Shown here: positions 44,821-53,631 of the stretch, piece after piece
How positions within the stretch are numbered: position 1 is the stretch's first letter
Layout: every line of letters starts with the position of its first letter
NCBI RefSeq assembly: GCF_003417535.1
Contig: NZ_QVLS01000002.1
Span: 310,001 to 374,000, forward strand
Source: Hydrogenophaga borbori
GTDB lineage: Bacteria; Pseudomonadota; Gammaproteobacteria; Burkholderiales; Burkholderiaceae_C
Direction of reading: 5' to 3'
DNA: 64,000 bases
Position numbers and translations under genes: made by a program
Notes under the pieces: generated by a model
What the model saw: the letters and a program-made list of their open reading frames with translations, nothing else
The model's database searches: none
Told to the model about the DNA's origin: nothing

Positions 44821-46458
44821 TCACTGGCGCGCGGTCTTGCTCGACCCCGAGCTGGCCGTGCGGGACTTGCTGGAGGAGGTCTTCGCGGCGGTCGCCGGTT
44901 TTTTGGCCGCGGGTTTTTTTGCCGCGGCCGAGCGGCTCGCGCTGGCGCGTGGCTTGACCGCCTTGGTGGACCGCGCCGTGGTCGTGGCCTTGGCGCGCTG
45001 GGACGGCAGGTGCAGGGTCACGCGCTGGCCGGTCTTGAGCGAACTGCCCACCGAGAGGCGGTTCCATTCGGCCACGCTCGCCGCGCTCAGGCCGTAGCGC
45101 CGCGCCAGGCGGGCCACGTTCTCGCCCTTGCGGGCCTTCACCACCACGCGCCGCGTGGTCACTTCGGGCTGCAGGCTGAGGGTGCCGTTGTCGGCCACGT
45201 GGGCGGGCACGTCGCGGTCCAGCTTGCCGTTGCGCGGCACGATGAGGCTGGAGCCCGCGCGCAGCCGCATGCGCGGCGGAATGGCGTTGACCTTGCGCAG
45301 TTCGGCCTCGCTCATGCCCACGCGCTCGGCCGCCTGCGCCACCGTCATGGTGCTGGGCACCACCCAGGCCGTCCAGCTCGCCAGCGGGCCGTTGTAGGCC
45401 TGCAGCTTGCGTTGGAAGATCACCGCGTTGTCCCAGGGCAGCAGCACCTGGGGCGTGCCGGCGGCCATCACCACGGGCTGCTTGAGGGACGGGTTGAGCG
45501 CGCGCACGTCGGCCTCCTCGACCTCGGCCAGGCGCGCGATCACGGCCACGTCCATGTCGCGCTCGATGCCGACCGTGTCGAAGAAGGGGTGGTTGCCGAT
45601 GTCGGGCAGGGTGGCCGAGTAGCGCGCCGGGTTGGCCACGATGTTCTTTACCGCCTGCAGCTTGGGCACGTAGTGGCGGGTCTCGGCGGGCATGATGAGG
45701 TCGCCATAGCCCGTGGGCAGGCCCGCGCGCTGGTTGCGCGTGATGGCACGGCTGACGTTGCCCTGGCCCCAGTTGTAGGCGGCCAGCGCGAGGTGCCAGT
45801 CGCCGAAGCGGGCGTGCAGTTGCTCCAGGTAATCGAGCGCGGCGCGGGTGGAGGCCAGCACGTCGCGCCGGTCGTCGCGGAACGCGTTCTGCTTCAGGTC
45901 GAAGGAGGCGCCGGTGGCCGGCATGAACTGCCACATGCCGGCGGCGCGCGCGCTGGACACGGCCTGCGGGTTGAAGGCGCTTTCGATGAAGGGCAGCAGC
46001 GCCAGCTCCATGGGCAGGCCACGCGCCTCGATCTCCTCCACGATGTGGAAGAGGTAGCGGCTGGAGCGCTCGGTCATGCGCTGGATGTAGTCGGGGCGCG
46101 AGAGGTACCACTGCTCGTGCTGGCGCACCAGCTCGTCGTTCAGGTCGGGCAGGGCCAGGCCGCGGCGGATGCGCTCCCACAGATCGGCGGGCGCGGCCAG
46201 CGAGGTGACGGTGGGCGCGTCCATCGGCGCGACGGCGAGGTCACTCAGGGGCACGTTGCCGGGCAGGCGCACGGCGGGACCGCCGCGCGCGCCGGTGGCG
46301 GGGTCGCTGGCGGGCGCGCTGGCGGTGGGCGAGCCGGGGGCATCGACGGCGACGGTGCTGGCGCAGCCGGCCAGCGCCACGGGGAGGGCGAGGGCCAGCG
46401 CCAGGCGCTGGGCACCGCCACGCAGGCGCGCGAGCGCCGGGGCAAGACAAGGGATCAT
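44821..46458 (-). CDS. mltD: Membrane-bound lytic murein transglycosylase D-like lipoprotein
   Basis: 545 residues from the ATG at 46458, which overlaps the gloB stop (an ATG at 46476 is an alternative). Lipoprotein signal with lipobox LALAGC and lipidated Cys32. The SLT domain has LPFIESAFNPQAVSS with the catalytic Glu, GMWQFMPATG and ALAAYNWGQGNV. Two LysM-like repeats follow (around MTVAQAAERVGMSEAEL and KGENVARLARRYGLSAASV). The last ~60 residues are a Lys/Ala/Ser-rich tail. It cleaves peptidoglycan, making anhydro-muropeptides, from the outer membrane. Confidence 0.92.
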   Translation of the reverse strand: MIPCLAPALARLRGGAQRLALALALPVALAGCASTVAVDAPGSPTASAPASDPATGARGGPAVRLPGNVPLSDLAVAPMDAPTVTSLAAPADLWERIRRGLALPDLNDELVRQHEQWYLSRPDYIQRMTERSSRYLFHIVEEIEARGLPMELALLPFIESAFNPQAVSSARAAGMWQFMPATGASFDLKQNAFRDDRRDVLASTRAALDYLEQLHARFGDWHLALAAYNWGQGNVSRAITRNQRAGLPTGYGDLIMPAETRHYVPKLQAVKNIVANPARYSATLPDIGNHPFFDTVGIERDMDVAVIARLAEVEEADVRALNPSLKQPVVMAAGTPQVLLPWDNAVIFQRKLQAYNGPLASWTAWVVPSTMTVAQAAERVGMSEAELRKVNAIPPRMRLRAGSSLIVPRNGKLDRDVPAHVADNGTLSLQPEVTTRRVVVKARKGENVARLARRYGLSAASVAEWNRLSVGSSLKTGQRVTLHLPSQRAKATTTARSTKAVKPRASASRSAAAKKPAAKKPATAAKTSSSKSRTASSGSSKTARQ

Positions 46459-47228
46459 CGAAAAACGTTCTTCCATTCGCGCAGCGTGGCGAACACGGCC
46501 ACCGGATCGGCCGAGAGGCCGGGCGCCTGTTGCTGAGCCGCGGCCACCACCTCGGGTTCCGCGGTGCGCAGAAATGGGTTGATGCGCCGCTCCAGATCGA
46601 TGGAGCTGGGCAGGGTGGGCTGGTTGCGCGCGCGCTGCTGCTGGCAGTGCCGCGCATAGGCCGCGAGCTCGGCGTTGCCGGGTTCCACCGCTTGCGCGAA
46701 TTTCAGGTTGGAGAGGGTGTACTCATGCGTGCAGCACACGCGGGTGGTGCCGGGCAGGGCCGCCAGGCGGTTCAGCGAATGGTGCATCTGCGCGGGCGTG
46801 CCTTCGAACAGTCGGCCGCAGCCGCCCGAAAACAGCGTGTCGCCGCAGAACAGCAGGGGCAGGCCGTCGAGTTCGGGGGTGTAGTACGCGATGTGGCCGC
46901 TGGTGTGGCCCGGCACGTCGATCACCTCGAAGGCCAGGCCCAGCGCCGCGACCCGCTCGCCCCCGCCCACGCGGTGCAGCGGCTCGGGCATGGGCTCGTG
47001 GACGGGGCCGATGACCTGGGCACCCGTGGCCTCGCGCAGGGCGGCCACGCCGCCGGTGTGGTCGGCGTGGTGGTGCGTGATGAGGATGGTGTCGAGCGCC
47101 AGGCCCAGGTCCTTCAGCGTGGCCAGCACGCCCGAGGCCTCGCCCGGGTCGACCACCAGCGCGCGGCGGCCGTCGTGCAGCAGCCAGATGTAGTTGTCGG
47201 TGAAGGCGGGGATGGGCAGGAGCTGCAT
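46455..47228 (-). CDS. gloB: Hydroxyacylglutathione hydrolase (glyoxalase II)
   Basis: 257 residues. The metallo-beta-lactamase motif THHHADHTGG is at 51-60, with further metal ligands in VPGHTSGHI, FCGDTLFSGGCGR and CCTHEYT. The C-terminal RINPFLRTAEPEV is typical of GloB. It hydrolyses S-lactoylglutathione to lactate in methylglyoxal detoxification. It is divergent from the methyltransferase gene and overlaps mltD, the conserved mltD-gloB arrangement. Confidence 0.96.
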   Translation of the reverse strand: MQLLPIPAFTDNYIWLLHDGRRALVVDPGEASGVLATLKDLGLALDTILITHHHADHTGGVAALREATGAQVIGPVHEPMPEPLHRVGGGERVAALGLAFEVIDVPGHTSGHIAYYTPELDGLPLLFCGDTLFSGGCGRLFEGTPAQMHHSLNRLAALPGTTRVCCTHEYTLSNLKFAQAVEPGNAELAAYARHCQQQRARNQPTLPSSIDLERRINPFLRTAEPEVVAAAQQQAPGLSADPVAVFATLREWKNVFR

Positions 47229-47295
47229 GGGGGCTGCGGTGGGCGTAGGGGTGGGGCGTGTAGAGTGCGGGCACTGTGAACACGCCCCCGCGCCG

Positions 47296-48063
47296 ATGAC
47301 CGAAAAAATTATAGGGTTGACCGAATGGTTCGCGACCCCGCCTGGCAGGTACCTGCTGGCCTGGGAGCAGGACCGGTTCGACCTGGCGGTGGCCGATGTG
47401 TTCGGTTTCCATGCCTTGCAGCTCGGTGTGCCCGAGCTCGACGCGCTGCGCGCCAACCGCATGCCGCAGCGCTGGCTGGCCTTGCCCGAAGGCGATGCGC
47501 CCGCCATCGATGGCGCGCGCGTGGCGCTCGTCACCGACGCCGCGGCCCTGCCGTTTCCCGAGGCCAGCCTCGACCTGGTGGTGCTGCCGCACACGCTGGA
47601 GCTCAGCGCCGACCCGCACCAGGTGCTGCGGGAGGTCGAGCGCGTGCTGGTGCCCGAGGGTCGGGTGGTGCTCACCGGCTTCAATCCCGCGAGCCTGTGG
47701 GGCCTGCGCCAGGCGCGCGCGCGCGCCCTGCAGCGGCTGGGCCGGGGCACGCGTCCGTACCTGCCCGAGGCGGGCGAGTTCATCGGGCCGGGCCGCCTGC
47801 GCGACTGGTTGCGATTGCTGAGCTTCGAGATCGAGGCCCAGCACTGCGGCTGCTACCGTCCCGCGGTGCGCACCGACAAATGGCTGCACCGCCTGCGCTG
47901 GATGGACCGCGCCGGCGCGCGCTGGTGGCCGATCTTTGGTGCGGTGCACGTCACCACCGCGGTCAAGCGGGTGCGCGGCATGCGCCTGCTGGGCCCGGCC
48001 TGGAAGCCGCGCCGCGTGCCGGCCACGGCGCCGGTGCCGCTGGCCAACCGGCAGCGGCGCTGA
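47296..48063 (+). CDS. SAM-dependent methyltransferase, YafS-like
   Basis: 255 residues from the ATG at 47296. It is a class I methyltransferase core with a poor motif I but clear later motifs: [24 protein letters not shown] near residue 80, then [22 protein letters not shown]. The C terminus is basic. Its position between gloB (divergent) and rnhA matches E. coli yafS. The target is unknown. An in-frame extension to 47194 lies in the gloB control region and was not used. Confidence 0.85.
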   Translation: MTEKIIGLTEWFATPPGRYLLAWEQDRFDLAVADVFGFHALQLGVPELDALRANRMPQRWLALPEGDAPAIDGARVALVTDAAALPFPEASLDLVVLPHTLELSADPHQVLREVERVLVPEGRVVLTGFNPASLWGLRQARARALQRLGRGTRPYLPEAGEFIGPGRLRDWLRLLSFEIEAQHCGCYRPAVRTDKWLHRLRWMDRAGARWWPIFGAVHVTTAVKRVRGMRLLGPAWKPRRVPATAPVPLANRQRR

Positions 48064-48121
48064 GGCGCTCGCCGTCGCGCCGCGCGGCGGCACGCACGGC
48101 CACCGGGCATTTTTTCTTTGG

Positions 48122-48568
48122 ATGGAGCATTCTTTGGACCACGTGGTGATCTACACCGATGGCGCCTGCAAGGGCAATCCCGGCCCCGGCGGCTGGGGCG
48201 TTTATCTGAAATCCGGCGGGCATGAAAAGGAGTTGTGGGGCGGCGAGCGCGACACCACGAACAACCGCATGGAACTCATGGCGGTCATCCAGGCTCTGTC
48301 CGCCCTGAAGCGGCCCTGCCGGGTGTCGCTGCACCTGGACAGCGAGTACGTGCGCAAGGGCATCACCGAATGGATCCACGGCTGGAAGAAGAAGGGCTGG
48401 GTGACGGCAAGCAAGCAGCCGGTCAAGAACGCCGATCTGTGGCAGCGCCTCGACGCCTTGGTGCACGGCGGGCCGCACCGCGTCGAGTGGCACTGGGTGA
48501 AGGGCCACGCCGGCCACGCCGGCAACGAGCGCGCCGACGCGCTGGCCAACCGGGGCGTGCCGGGCTGA
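48122..48568 (+). CDS. rnhA: Ribonuclease HI
   Basis: 148 residues. The catalytic carboxylates are in [12 protein letters not shown] (D13), NNRMELMA (Glu), [11 protein letters not shown] (Asp) and the C-terminal ERADALAN (Asp). It degrades RNA in RNA-DNA hybrids. The basic handle ([13 protein letters not shown]) is present. In many relatives dnaQ follows; here an efflux pump follows after a 143-base gap. Confidence 0.97.
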   Translation: MEHSLDHVVIYTDGACKGNPGPGGWGVYLKSGGHEKELWGGERDTTNNRMELMAVIQALSALKRPCRVSLHLDSEYVRKGITEWIHGWKKKGWVTASKQPVKNADLWQRLDALVHGGPHRVEWHWVKGHAGHAGNERADALANRGVPG

Positions 48569-48711
48569 GGGTTCTGCGCGAAAAATCGCCCGGTTCGACT
48601 GTTACCGTTTGTCAGCGGGACACATTCGGACTGCACAATGTCGGGATTGTTGGCATGGAAACTGTTGCCCCAGGGGCACAGGGCTGACAGCAGCATTCGA
48701 GCGGAGACTTC

Positions 48712-49857
48712 ATGGCGAAACCCAAATCAACGGTCTGGCTGGCGGTGCTGGGCCTGGCGCTGGCGCTGGGCGGTGCCTGGTGGTGGCAGCAGCAGCCGCG
48801 CGCCTCGGGCGTGTCCGGCTCGGCGGGCGCGGCCTCAGCGCCCCGTGCCGCCAGCGGCGCCGGTCCGGTCAGCGTGGAGATCGCCGCCGTCAAGCAGGCG
48901 CGCCTGCAGGACGACGCCCAGGCCGTGGGCTCGCTGAACTCGCGCCAGGCCGTCACCCTCAAGCCCGAAACGGCGGGCCGCGTCGCCCGCATCGCGTTCA
49001 AGGACGGCCAGGGCGTCAAGCGTGGCCAGTTGCTGGTGCAGCTCGACGACACGCTGCAGCGCGCCGAGCTGAGCCAGGCCCAGGCCCAGCTGTCCATCGC
49101 GCGCGCCAACCTCAAGCGCAATGAGGAGCTGCTGGCGCAGAGCTTCGTGGCCGCGCGCGTGGTGGACGAAAGCCGCGCCGCCCTGCAGGTGGCAGAGGCT
49201 CAGGTGGACCTGGCCCAGGCGCGGCTGCAGCGCATGCGCATCACCGCGCCCTTCGATGGCACGCTGGGCCTGCGCAGCATCAACCTGGGCCAGTACGTGA
49301 AGGACGGCGATCCGCTCGTCAACCTGGAGGACACCTCCCAGCTGACGGTGGATTTCCGCCTGCCCGAGCGCTATCAGAACCGCATCGCCCCGGGCCAGTC
49401 CGTGCAGGTGCAGCTCGACGCGCTGCCCGGCCAGCGCTACCCGGCGCGTGTGCTCGCGGTCGATCCCCTGCTGGACGCCAACGGCCGCTCCATCGCGGTG
49501 CGCGCCGAGATGCCGTCCTCCCGCGGCCAGGAGCTGCGCCCCGGCATGTTCGCGCGCGTGCTGATCGTGTTCTCGGTGAACGAGAACGCGCTGGTGGTGC
49601 CCGAGGAGGCCCTGGTGCCCCAGGGCGGACGCCAGTACGTCTACGTGCTCGACGAGCAGGGGCAGGGCGACGCGCGCAAGCGCACCTCGCGCCGCGTCGA
49701 GGTGGAGCTGGGCGTGCGCCGCGGCGCCGACGTGCAGATCACCCAGGGCCTGAAACCCGGCGACACCGTGGTGGTGGCCGGCCAGCAGCGCCTGCAGCGC
49801 GACGGCACCGTGGTGCGCGTGGTGGACCTGGCGGCCCGCGCCGCCGCCGCGAACTGA
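48712..49857 (+). CDS. RND efflux pump periplasmic adaptor (MdtA/AcrA-like)
   Basis: 381 residues. An N-terminal membrane anchor (VWLAVLGLALALGGAWWW) without a lipobox is followed by the lipoyl half (VTLKPETAGRVARIAFKDGQGVKRGQLLVQLDD), a coiled-coil hairpin (about 105-165, rich in AELSQAQAQLSIARANLKRN), the second lipoyl half (RMRITAPFDGTLGLRSINLGQYV) and a beta-barrel domain. It links the inner-membrane pump to an outer-membrane channel. The upstream gap holds TTGTCA (48609) and CACAAT (48634) at a non-ideal 19-base spacing. Confidence 0.93.
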   Translation: MAKPKSTVWLAVLGLALALGGAWWWQQQPRASGVSGSAGAASAPRAASGAGPVSVEIAAVKQARLQDDAQAVGSLNSRQAVTLKPETAGRVARIAFKDGQGVKRGQLLVQLDDTLQRAELSQAQAQLSIARANLKRNEELLAQSFVAARVVDESRAALQVAEAQVDLAQARLQRMRITAPFDGTLGLRSINLGQYVKDGDPLVNLEDTSQLTVDFRLPERYQNRIAPGQSVQVQLDALPGQRYPARVLAVDPLLDANGRSIAVRAEMPSSRGQELRPGMFARVLIVFSVNENALVVPEEALVPQGGRQYVYVLDEQGQGDARKRTSRRVEVELGVRRGADVQITQGLKPGDTVVVAGQQRLQRDGTVVRVVDLAARAAAAN

Positions 49858-49888
49858 CGCCGCCGCGCGCCCGCCACCGGAGGCCCGC

Positions 49889-52800
49889 ATGCAACTGCCC
49901 GAAGTCGCCATCCGCCGGCCGGTGTTCGCCACCGTGCTGTCGCTGCTCATCCTGCTGGTGGGCCTGGTCTCGTTCAACAACCTCACGGTGCGCGAGTACC
50001 CGCGCATCGACGAACCCACCGTCACCGTCACCACCCGCTTCGGCGGCGCCTCCAGCGAGGTGATCGAGTCCCAGGTCACCAAGGTGCTGGAAGACTCGCT
50101 CGCCGGCATCGAGGGGGTGGACATCATCACATCCATCAGCCGGCAGGAGCAGAGCCAGATCACGGTGCGCTTCAAGCTCGAGCGCGACCCCGACTCCGCC
50201 GCCGCCGACGTGCGCGACAAGGTCAGCCGCGTGCGCCAGCGCCTGCCCGACGACGTCGACGAACCCACCATCGCCAAGGTCGAGGCCGACGCCACGCCCG
50301 TCATCTGGCTCGCGCTCAACTCCGACACGGTGTCGGCCCTGGACCTCAGCGACGTGGCCAACCGCCTCATCAAGCCGCGCCTGCAGACCGCGCCCGGCGC
50401 GGCCGATGTGCGCATCTGGGGCGAGCGGCGTTTCTCCATGCGCATCTGGCTCGACCCGGACCGCCTGGCCGCCTACAACCTGACGGTGCAGGACGTGGAG
50501 GACGCGCTGCGCCGCTCCAACCTGGAGGTGCCGGCCGGGCGCATCGAGAGCTCGCAGCGCGAGTTCAACGTGACGGCCGCCACCGACGTGCAGACGCCCG
50601 AGCAGTTCCGCGCCATCGGCATCCGCACGGTCAAGGGCCAGACCATCCGCATCGGCGACGTGGCGCGCGTGGAGCAGGCGCCGCAGGACGAGCGCACGTC
50701 GGTGCGCTACAACGGCCGCGACGCCGTGTCGCTGGGCGTGATCCGACAGGCCACGGCCAACCCGCTGGAGCTCTCGGCCGCGGTGCAGAAGATGCTGCCC
50801 AGCATCAGCGCCGAACTGCCCAGGGGCGTGAGCATCGAGGTCGCCAACGACAACTCCATCTTCATCGACCGCTCCATCAAGGCGGTCTACACCACCATCG
50901 CCGAGGCGGTGGTGCTGGTGGCGCTGGTGATCTTCCTGTTCCTGCGCACGCTGCGCGCCTCGGTCATTCCGCTGATCACCATCCCGGTCAGCCTGATCGG
51001 CTCCTTCGCGCTGATGGGCCTGTTCGGCTTCTCCATCAACACGCTCACGCTGCTGGCGCTGGTGCTGGCCATCGGCCTGGTGGTGGACGACGCCATCGTG
51101 ATGCTGGAGAACATCTACCGCCACATCGAGGAGGGCATGAAGCCCTTCGACGCGGCGATCAAGGGCGCGCGCGAGATTGGTTTTGCCATCGTGGCCATGA
51201 CGCTCACGCTGGCGGCGGTGTACGCGCCGCTGGCCTTCACGCCCGGGCGCACCGGGCGGCTGTTCGCCGAGTTCGCGCTGGCGCTGGCCGGCGCGGTGGT
51301 GGTCTCGGGCTTCGTGGCGCTCACGCTCTCGCCCATGATGTGCTCCAAGCTGCTGCGCCACGTGGACCAGCCCGGCCGCTTCGACCGCTTCATGGAGCGT
51401 GTTCTGGTGCGCATCAACCAGGGCTACGACCGCCTGCTGGGCCTGTCGCTGCAGGTGCGCTGGCTGGTGGTGGGGGTGATGCTCGCCAGCGCCGGCGCGA
51501 GCTGGTGGCTGCTGAGCTCCACGCGCTCGGAGCTGGCACCCATGGAAGACCGCGGCGTGGTGCTGGCCAACATCAATGGACCCGACGGCGCCACCCTGGC
51601 CTACACGCGCCGCTATGTGGACGCGATCGAGAAGATGGCCAGGGAGCAGCCGGAGTTCGACCGCATCTTCGCGGTGGTGGGCAACCCCTCGGTGGCGCAG
51701 GGCAGCGTGACCATGCGCGGCAAGGCCTGGGAGGAGCGTGAGCGCAGCACCATGGAGATCGCGCGCGCGCTGGCGCCGCGCATGGCGGCGCTGCCGGGCA
51801 TCAGCGCTTACCCGATCACGCCGCCTTCGCTGGGCCAGGGCTTTCGCGAGCGGCCGCTCAACTTCGTCATCGTCACCAACGACACCTACGAAAACCTCGC
51901 AGCCGTGGTGCGCCAGTTCCAGGACCGCATGGCGCAGAACCCGGGTCTGGTGCAGGTCGACACCGACCTGCGCCTGAACAAGCCCGAGATCCGCATGGAC
52001 GTGGACCGCGAGCGCGCCGCCGACATGGGCGTGAGCGTGGACGCCATCGCGCGAACGGTGGAAACCATGCTGGGGGGGCGCACGGTCACGCGCTACAAGC
52101 GCGACGGCGAACAGTACGACGTGGTGGTGCAGACCGTCTCGGCCAACCGCAGCACGCCCGAAGACATCGACCGGCTGTTCGTGCGCGGGCGCGGCGACGC
52201 GATGATCCCGCTGGCCTCGCTGATCAGCACGCGTGAGGTGGTGGTGCCGCGCGAACTGAACCATTTCGGCCAACGCCGCAGCGCCTCGATCACGGCCAAC
52301 GTGGCGCCCGACTACTCGCTGGGCGAGGCGCTGCAGTTCATGGAGCAGACGGCGCGCGAGATCCTACCCGCGGGCTACGCCACCGACCTGAACGGCCAGA
52401 GCCGCGAGTTCCGCAACGCCTCGGGCTCGCTGGCGCTGGTCTTCGTGCTGTCGCTGCTGTTCATCTACCTGGTGCTGTCGGCGCAGTTCGAGAGCTTCGT
52501 CGATCCCTTCATCATCATGCTGTCGGTGCCGCTGTCGATGATGGGCGCGCTGCTGGCGCTCAAGCTTTCAGGGGGCACGCTGAACGTGTTCAGCCAGATC
52601 GGCCTGATCACGCTGGTGGGGCTGATCACCAAGCACGGCATCCTGATCGTGGAGTTCTCCAACCAGCTGCGCGAGCAGGGACTGGAGAAGCTGGACGCGG
52701 TGAAGCAAGCGGCCGGCCTGCGCCTGCGGCCCATCATGATGACCACGGGCGCCATGGTGCTGGGCGCGATTCCGCTGGCGCTGGCCACGGGCGCCGGCGC

Positions 52801-52984
52801 CGAAAGCCGCCAGCAGATCGGCTGGGTGATCGTGGGCGGCATGTCGGTGGGTACGCTGCTCACCATCTTCGTGGTGCCCACCATGTACACGCTGCTGTCG
52901 CGCCGCCAGTCGGGCGAGTCGGCGCACCCGGTGATGCGCGACGAAGCGGGTGGCGATCACGCCGGGGCGATTCCCGCCAAGTAG
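49889..52984 (+). CDS. RND efflux pump inner-membrane transporter (MdtB/AcrB-like, HAE1 type)
   Basis: 1031 residues with twelve membrane helices and two large periplasmic loops. It starts at MQLPEVAIRRPVFATVLSLL, and the proton-relay helix 4 has GLVVDDAIVMLENIYR with the paired aspartates. Loop motifs such as VSRVRQRLPDDVDEP and the second-half SFVDPFIIMLSVPLSMMGAL are conserved. It exports drugs or other hydrophobic compounds using the proton gradient. It is paired with the adaptor 31 bases upstream. No outer-membrane factor gene is adjacent. Confidence 0.95.
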   Translation: MQLPEVAIRRPVFATVLSLLILLVGLVSFNNLTVREYPRIDEPTVTVTTRFGGASSEVIESQVTKVLEDSLAGIEGVDIITSISRQEQSQITVRFKLERDPDSAAADVRDKVSRVRQRLPDDVDEPTIAKVEADATPVIWLALNSDTVSALDLSDVANRLIKPRLQTAPGAADVRIWGERRFSMRIWLDPDRLAAYNLTVQDVEDALRRSNLEVPAGRIESSQREFNVTAATDVQTPEQFRAIGIRTVKGQTIRIGDVARVEQAPQDERTSVRYNGRDAVSLGVIRQATANPLELSAAVQKMLPSISAELPRGVSIEVANDNSIFIDRSIKAVYTTIAEAVVLVALVIFLFLRTLRASVIPLITIPVSLIGSFALMGLFGFSINTLTLLALVLAIGLVVDDAIVMLENIYRHIEEGMKPFDAAIKGAREIGFAIVAMTLTLAAVYAPLAFTPGRTGRLFAEFALALAGAVVVSGFVALTLSPMMCSKLLRHVDQPGRFDRFMERVLVRINQGYDRLLGLSLQVRWLVVGVMLASAGASWWLLSSTRSELAPMEDRGVVLANINGPDGATLAYTRRYVDAIEKMAREQPEFDRIFAVVGNPSVAQGSVTMRGKAWEERERSTMEIARALAPRMAALPGISAYPITPPSLGQGFRERPLNFVIVTNDTYENLAAVVRQFQDRMAQNPGLVQVDTDLRLNKPEIRMDVDRERAADMGVSVDAIARTVETMLGGRTVTRYKRDGEQYDVVVQTVSANRSTPEDIDRLFVRGRGDAMIPLASLISTREVVVPRELNHFGQRRSASITANVAPDYSLGEALQFMEQTAREILPAGYATDLNGQSREFRNASGSLALVFVLSLLFIYLVLSAQFESFVDPFIIMLSVPLSMMGALLALKLSGGTLNVFSQIGLITLVGLITKHGILIVEFSNQLREQGLEKLDAVKQAAGLRLRPIMMTTGAMVLGAIPLALATGAGAESRQQIGWVIVGGMSVGTLLTIFVVPTMYTLLSRRQSGESAHPVMRDEAGGDHAGAIPAK

Positions 52985-52990
52985 GCGGGG

Positions 52991-53509
52991 TTACAGGGAC
53001 ACGCCCACGGCGTCGGGCAGCGGTACGGCGCGCCGCGCCCCGCCTGGATCGGGGGCCTCGCACACGCTGAGCGCGGCCTGAAGGTCCCGCGCCGCGCTGC
53101 GCAGCGCCTTGCCATTGCGCACGTCCTGCACGGGGATCCGTGCAAGCAGCTTGTGCGCCATGTTGCGAACCAGAAGGAAGGGGTGCTCTTCGGCCAGGAC
53201 GCGGCAGGCGGTCTTGAACCGAAGGCTGGCCGCTTGCCTGGCCGACTGGCGGGTCTGCCGGTACTTCGTGATGTTGAACCCGCAGTCGAGCAGCCGCCGC
53301 AGGGACATCGGTTCCTCCCATGCGCATTGCCCGTGGTCCATGCAGAGGGCCTTGTCGGCTTGTTGGTCGGCGGTGAGCAGCGCCATGAACCCTTTCACCA
53401 CCCCGGTGGCTTCGTCGAGCGATGGGGCGCTGGCCTCATGGGGACTGCTGGCGTCCCCTGGGGGCTGCTCGAGGGGGGCGGCGTCGGGAGGGGAAGGGCA
53501 ATGTCTCAT
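52991..53509 (-). CDS. Orphan hypothetical protein with Ser/Pro-rich N terminus
   Basis: 172 residues from the ATG at 53509; a TTG at 53536 is an alternative. I do not recognise a family. The first ~40 residues are Pro/Ser/Ala-rich and are encoded by DNA resembling the GC-rich intergenic repeat type; the rest is helical and basic (ITKYRQTRQSARQAASLRF, HPFLLVRNMAHKLLARI) with four cysteines (near CMDHGQC, LDCGFN, and TACRV). No signal peptide or membrane segment. Codon use is less GC-biased than in the neighbours. It converges on the RND pump with six bases between stops. Confidence 0.5.
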   Translation of the reverse strand: MRHCPSPPDAAPLEQPPGDASSPHEASAPSLDEATGVVKGFMALLTADQQADKALCMDHGQCAWEEPMSLRRLLDCGFNITKYRQTRQSARQAASLRFKTACRVLAEEHPFLLVRNMAHKLLARIPVQDVRNGKALRSAARDLQAALSVCEAPDPGGARRAVPLPDAVGVSL

Positions 53510-53631
53510 ATCGGTCCGTGGAGTCGATGCTGACAATGCCGCTTCAGTCGCCGCGGGCCGCCATTCGTTCCGCGTTCGGCCGCATGGCCGATGCCGGGCC
53601 TAGGGGGGAGCGGGCCTCGCGGCCCAGGTCT

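Noticed and set aside
49739-52273. 844-codon minus-strand open frame
   Set aside because: Antisense shadow of the RND pump; composition is His/Gln/Asp/Ala-rich with no domain.
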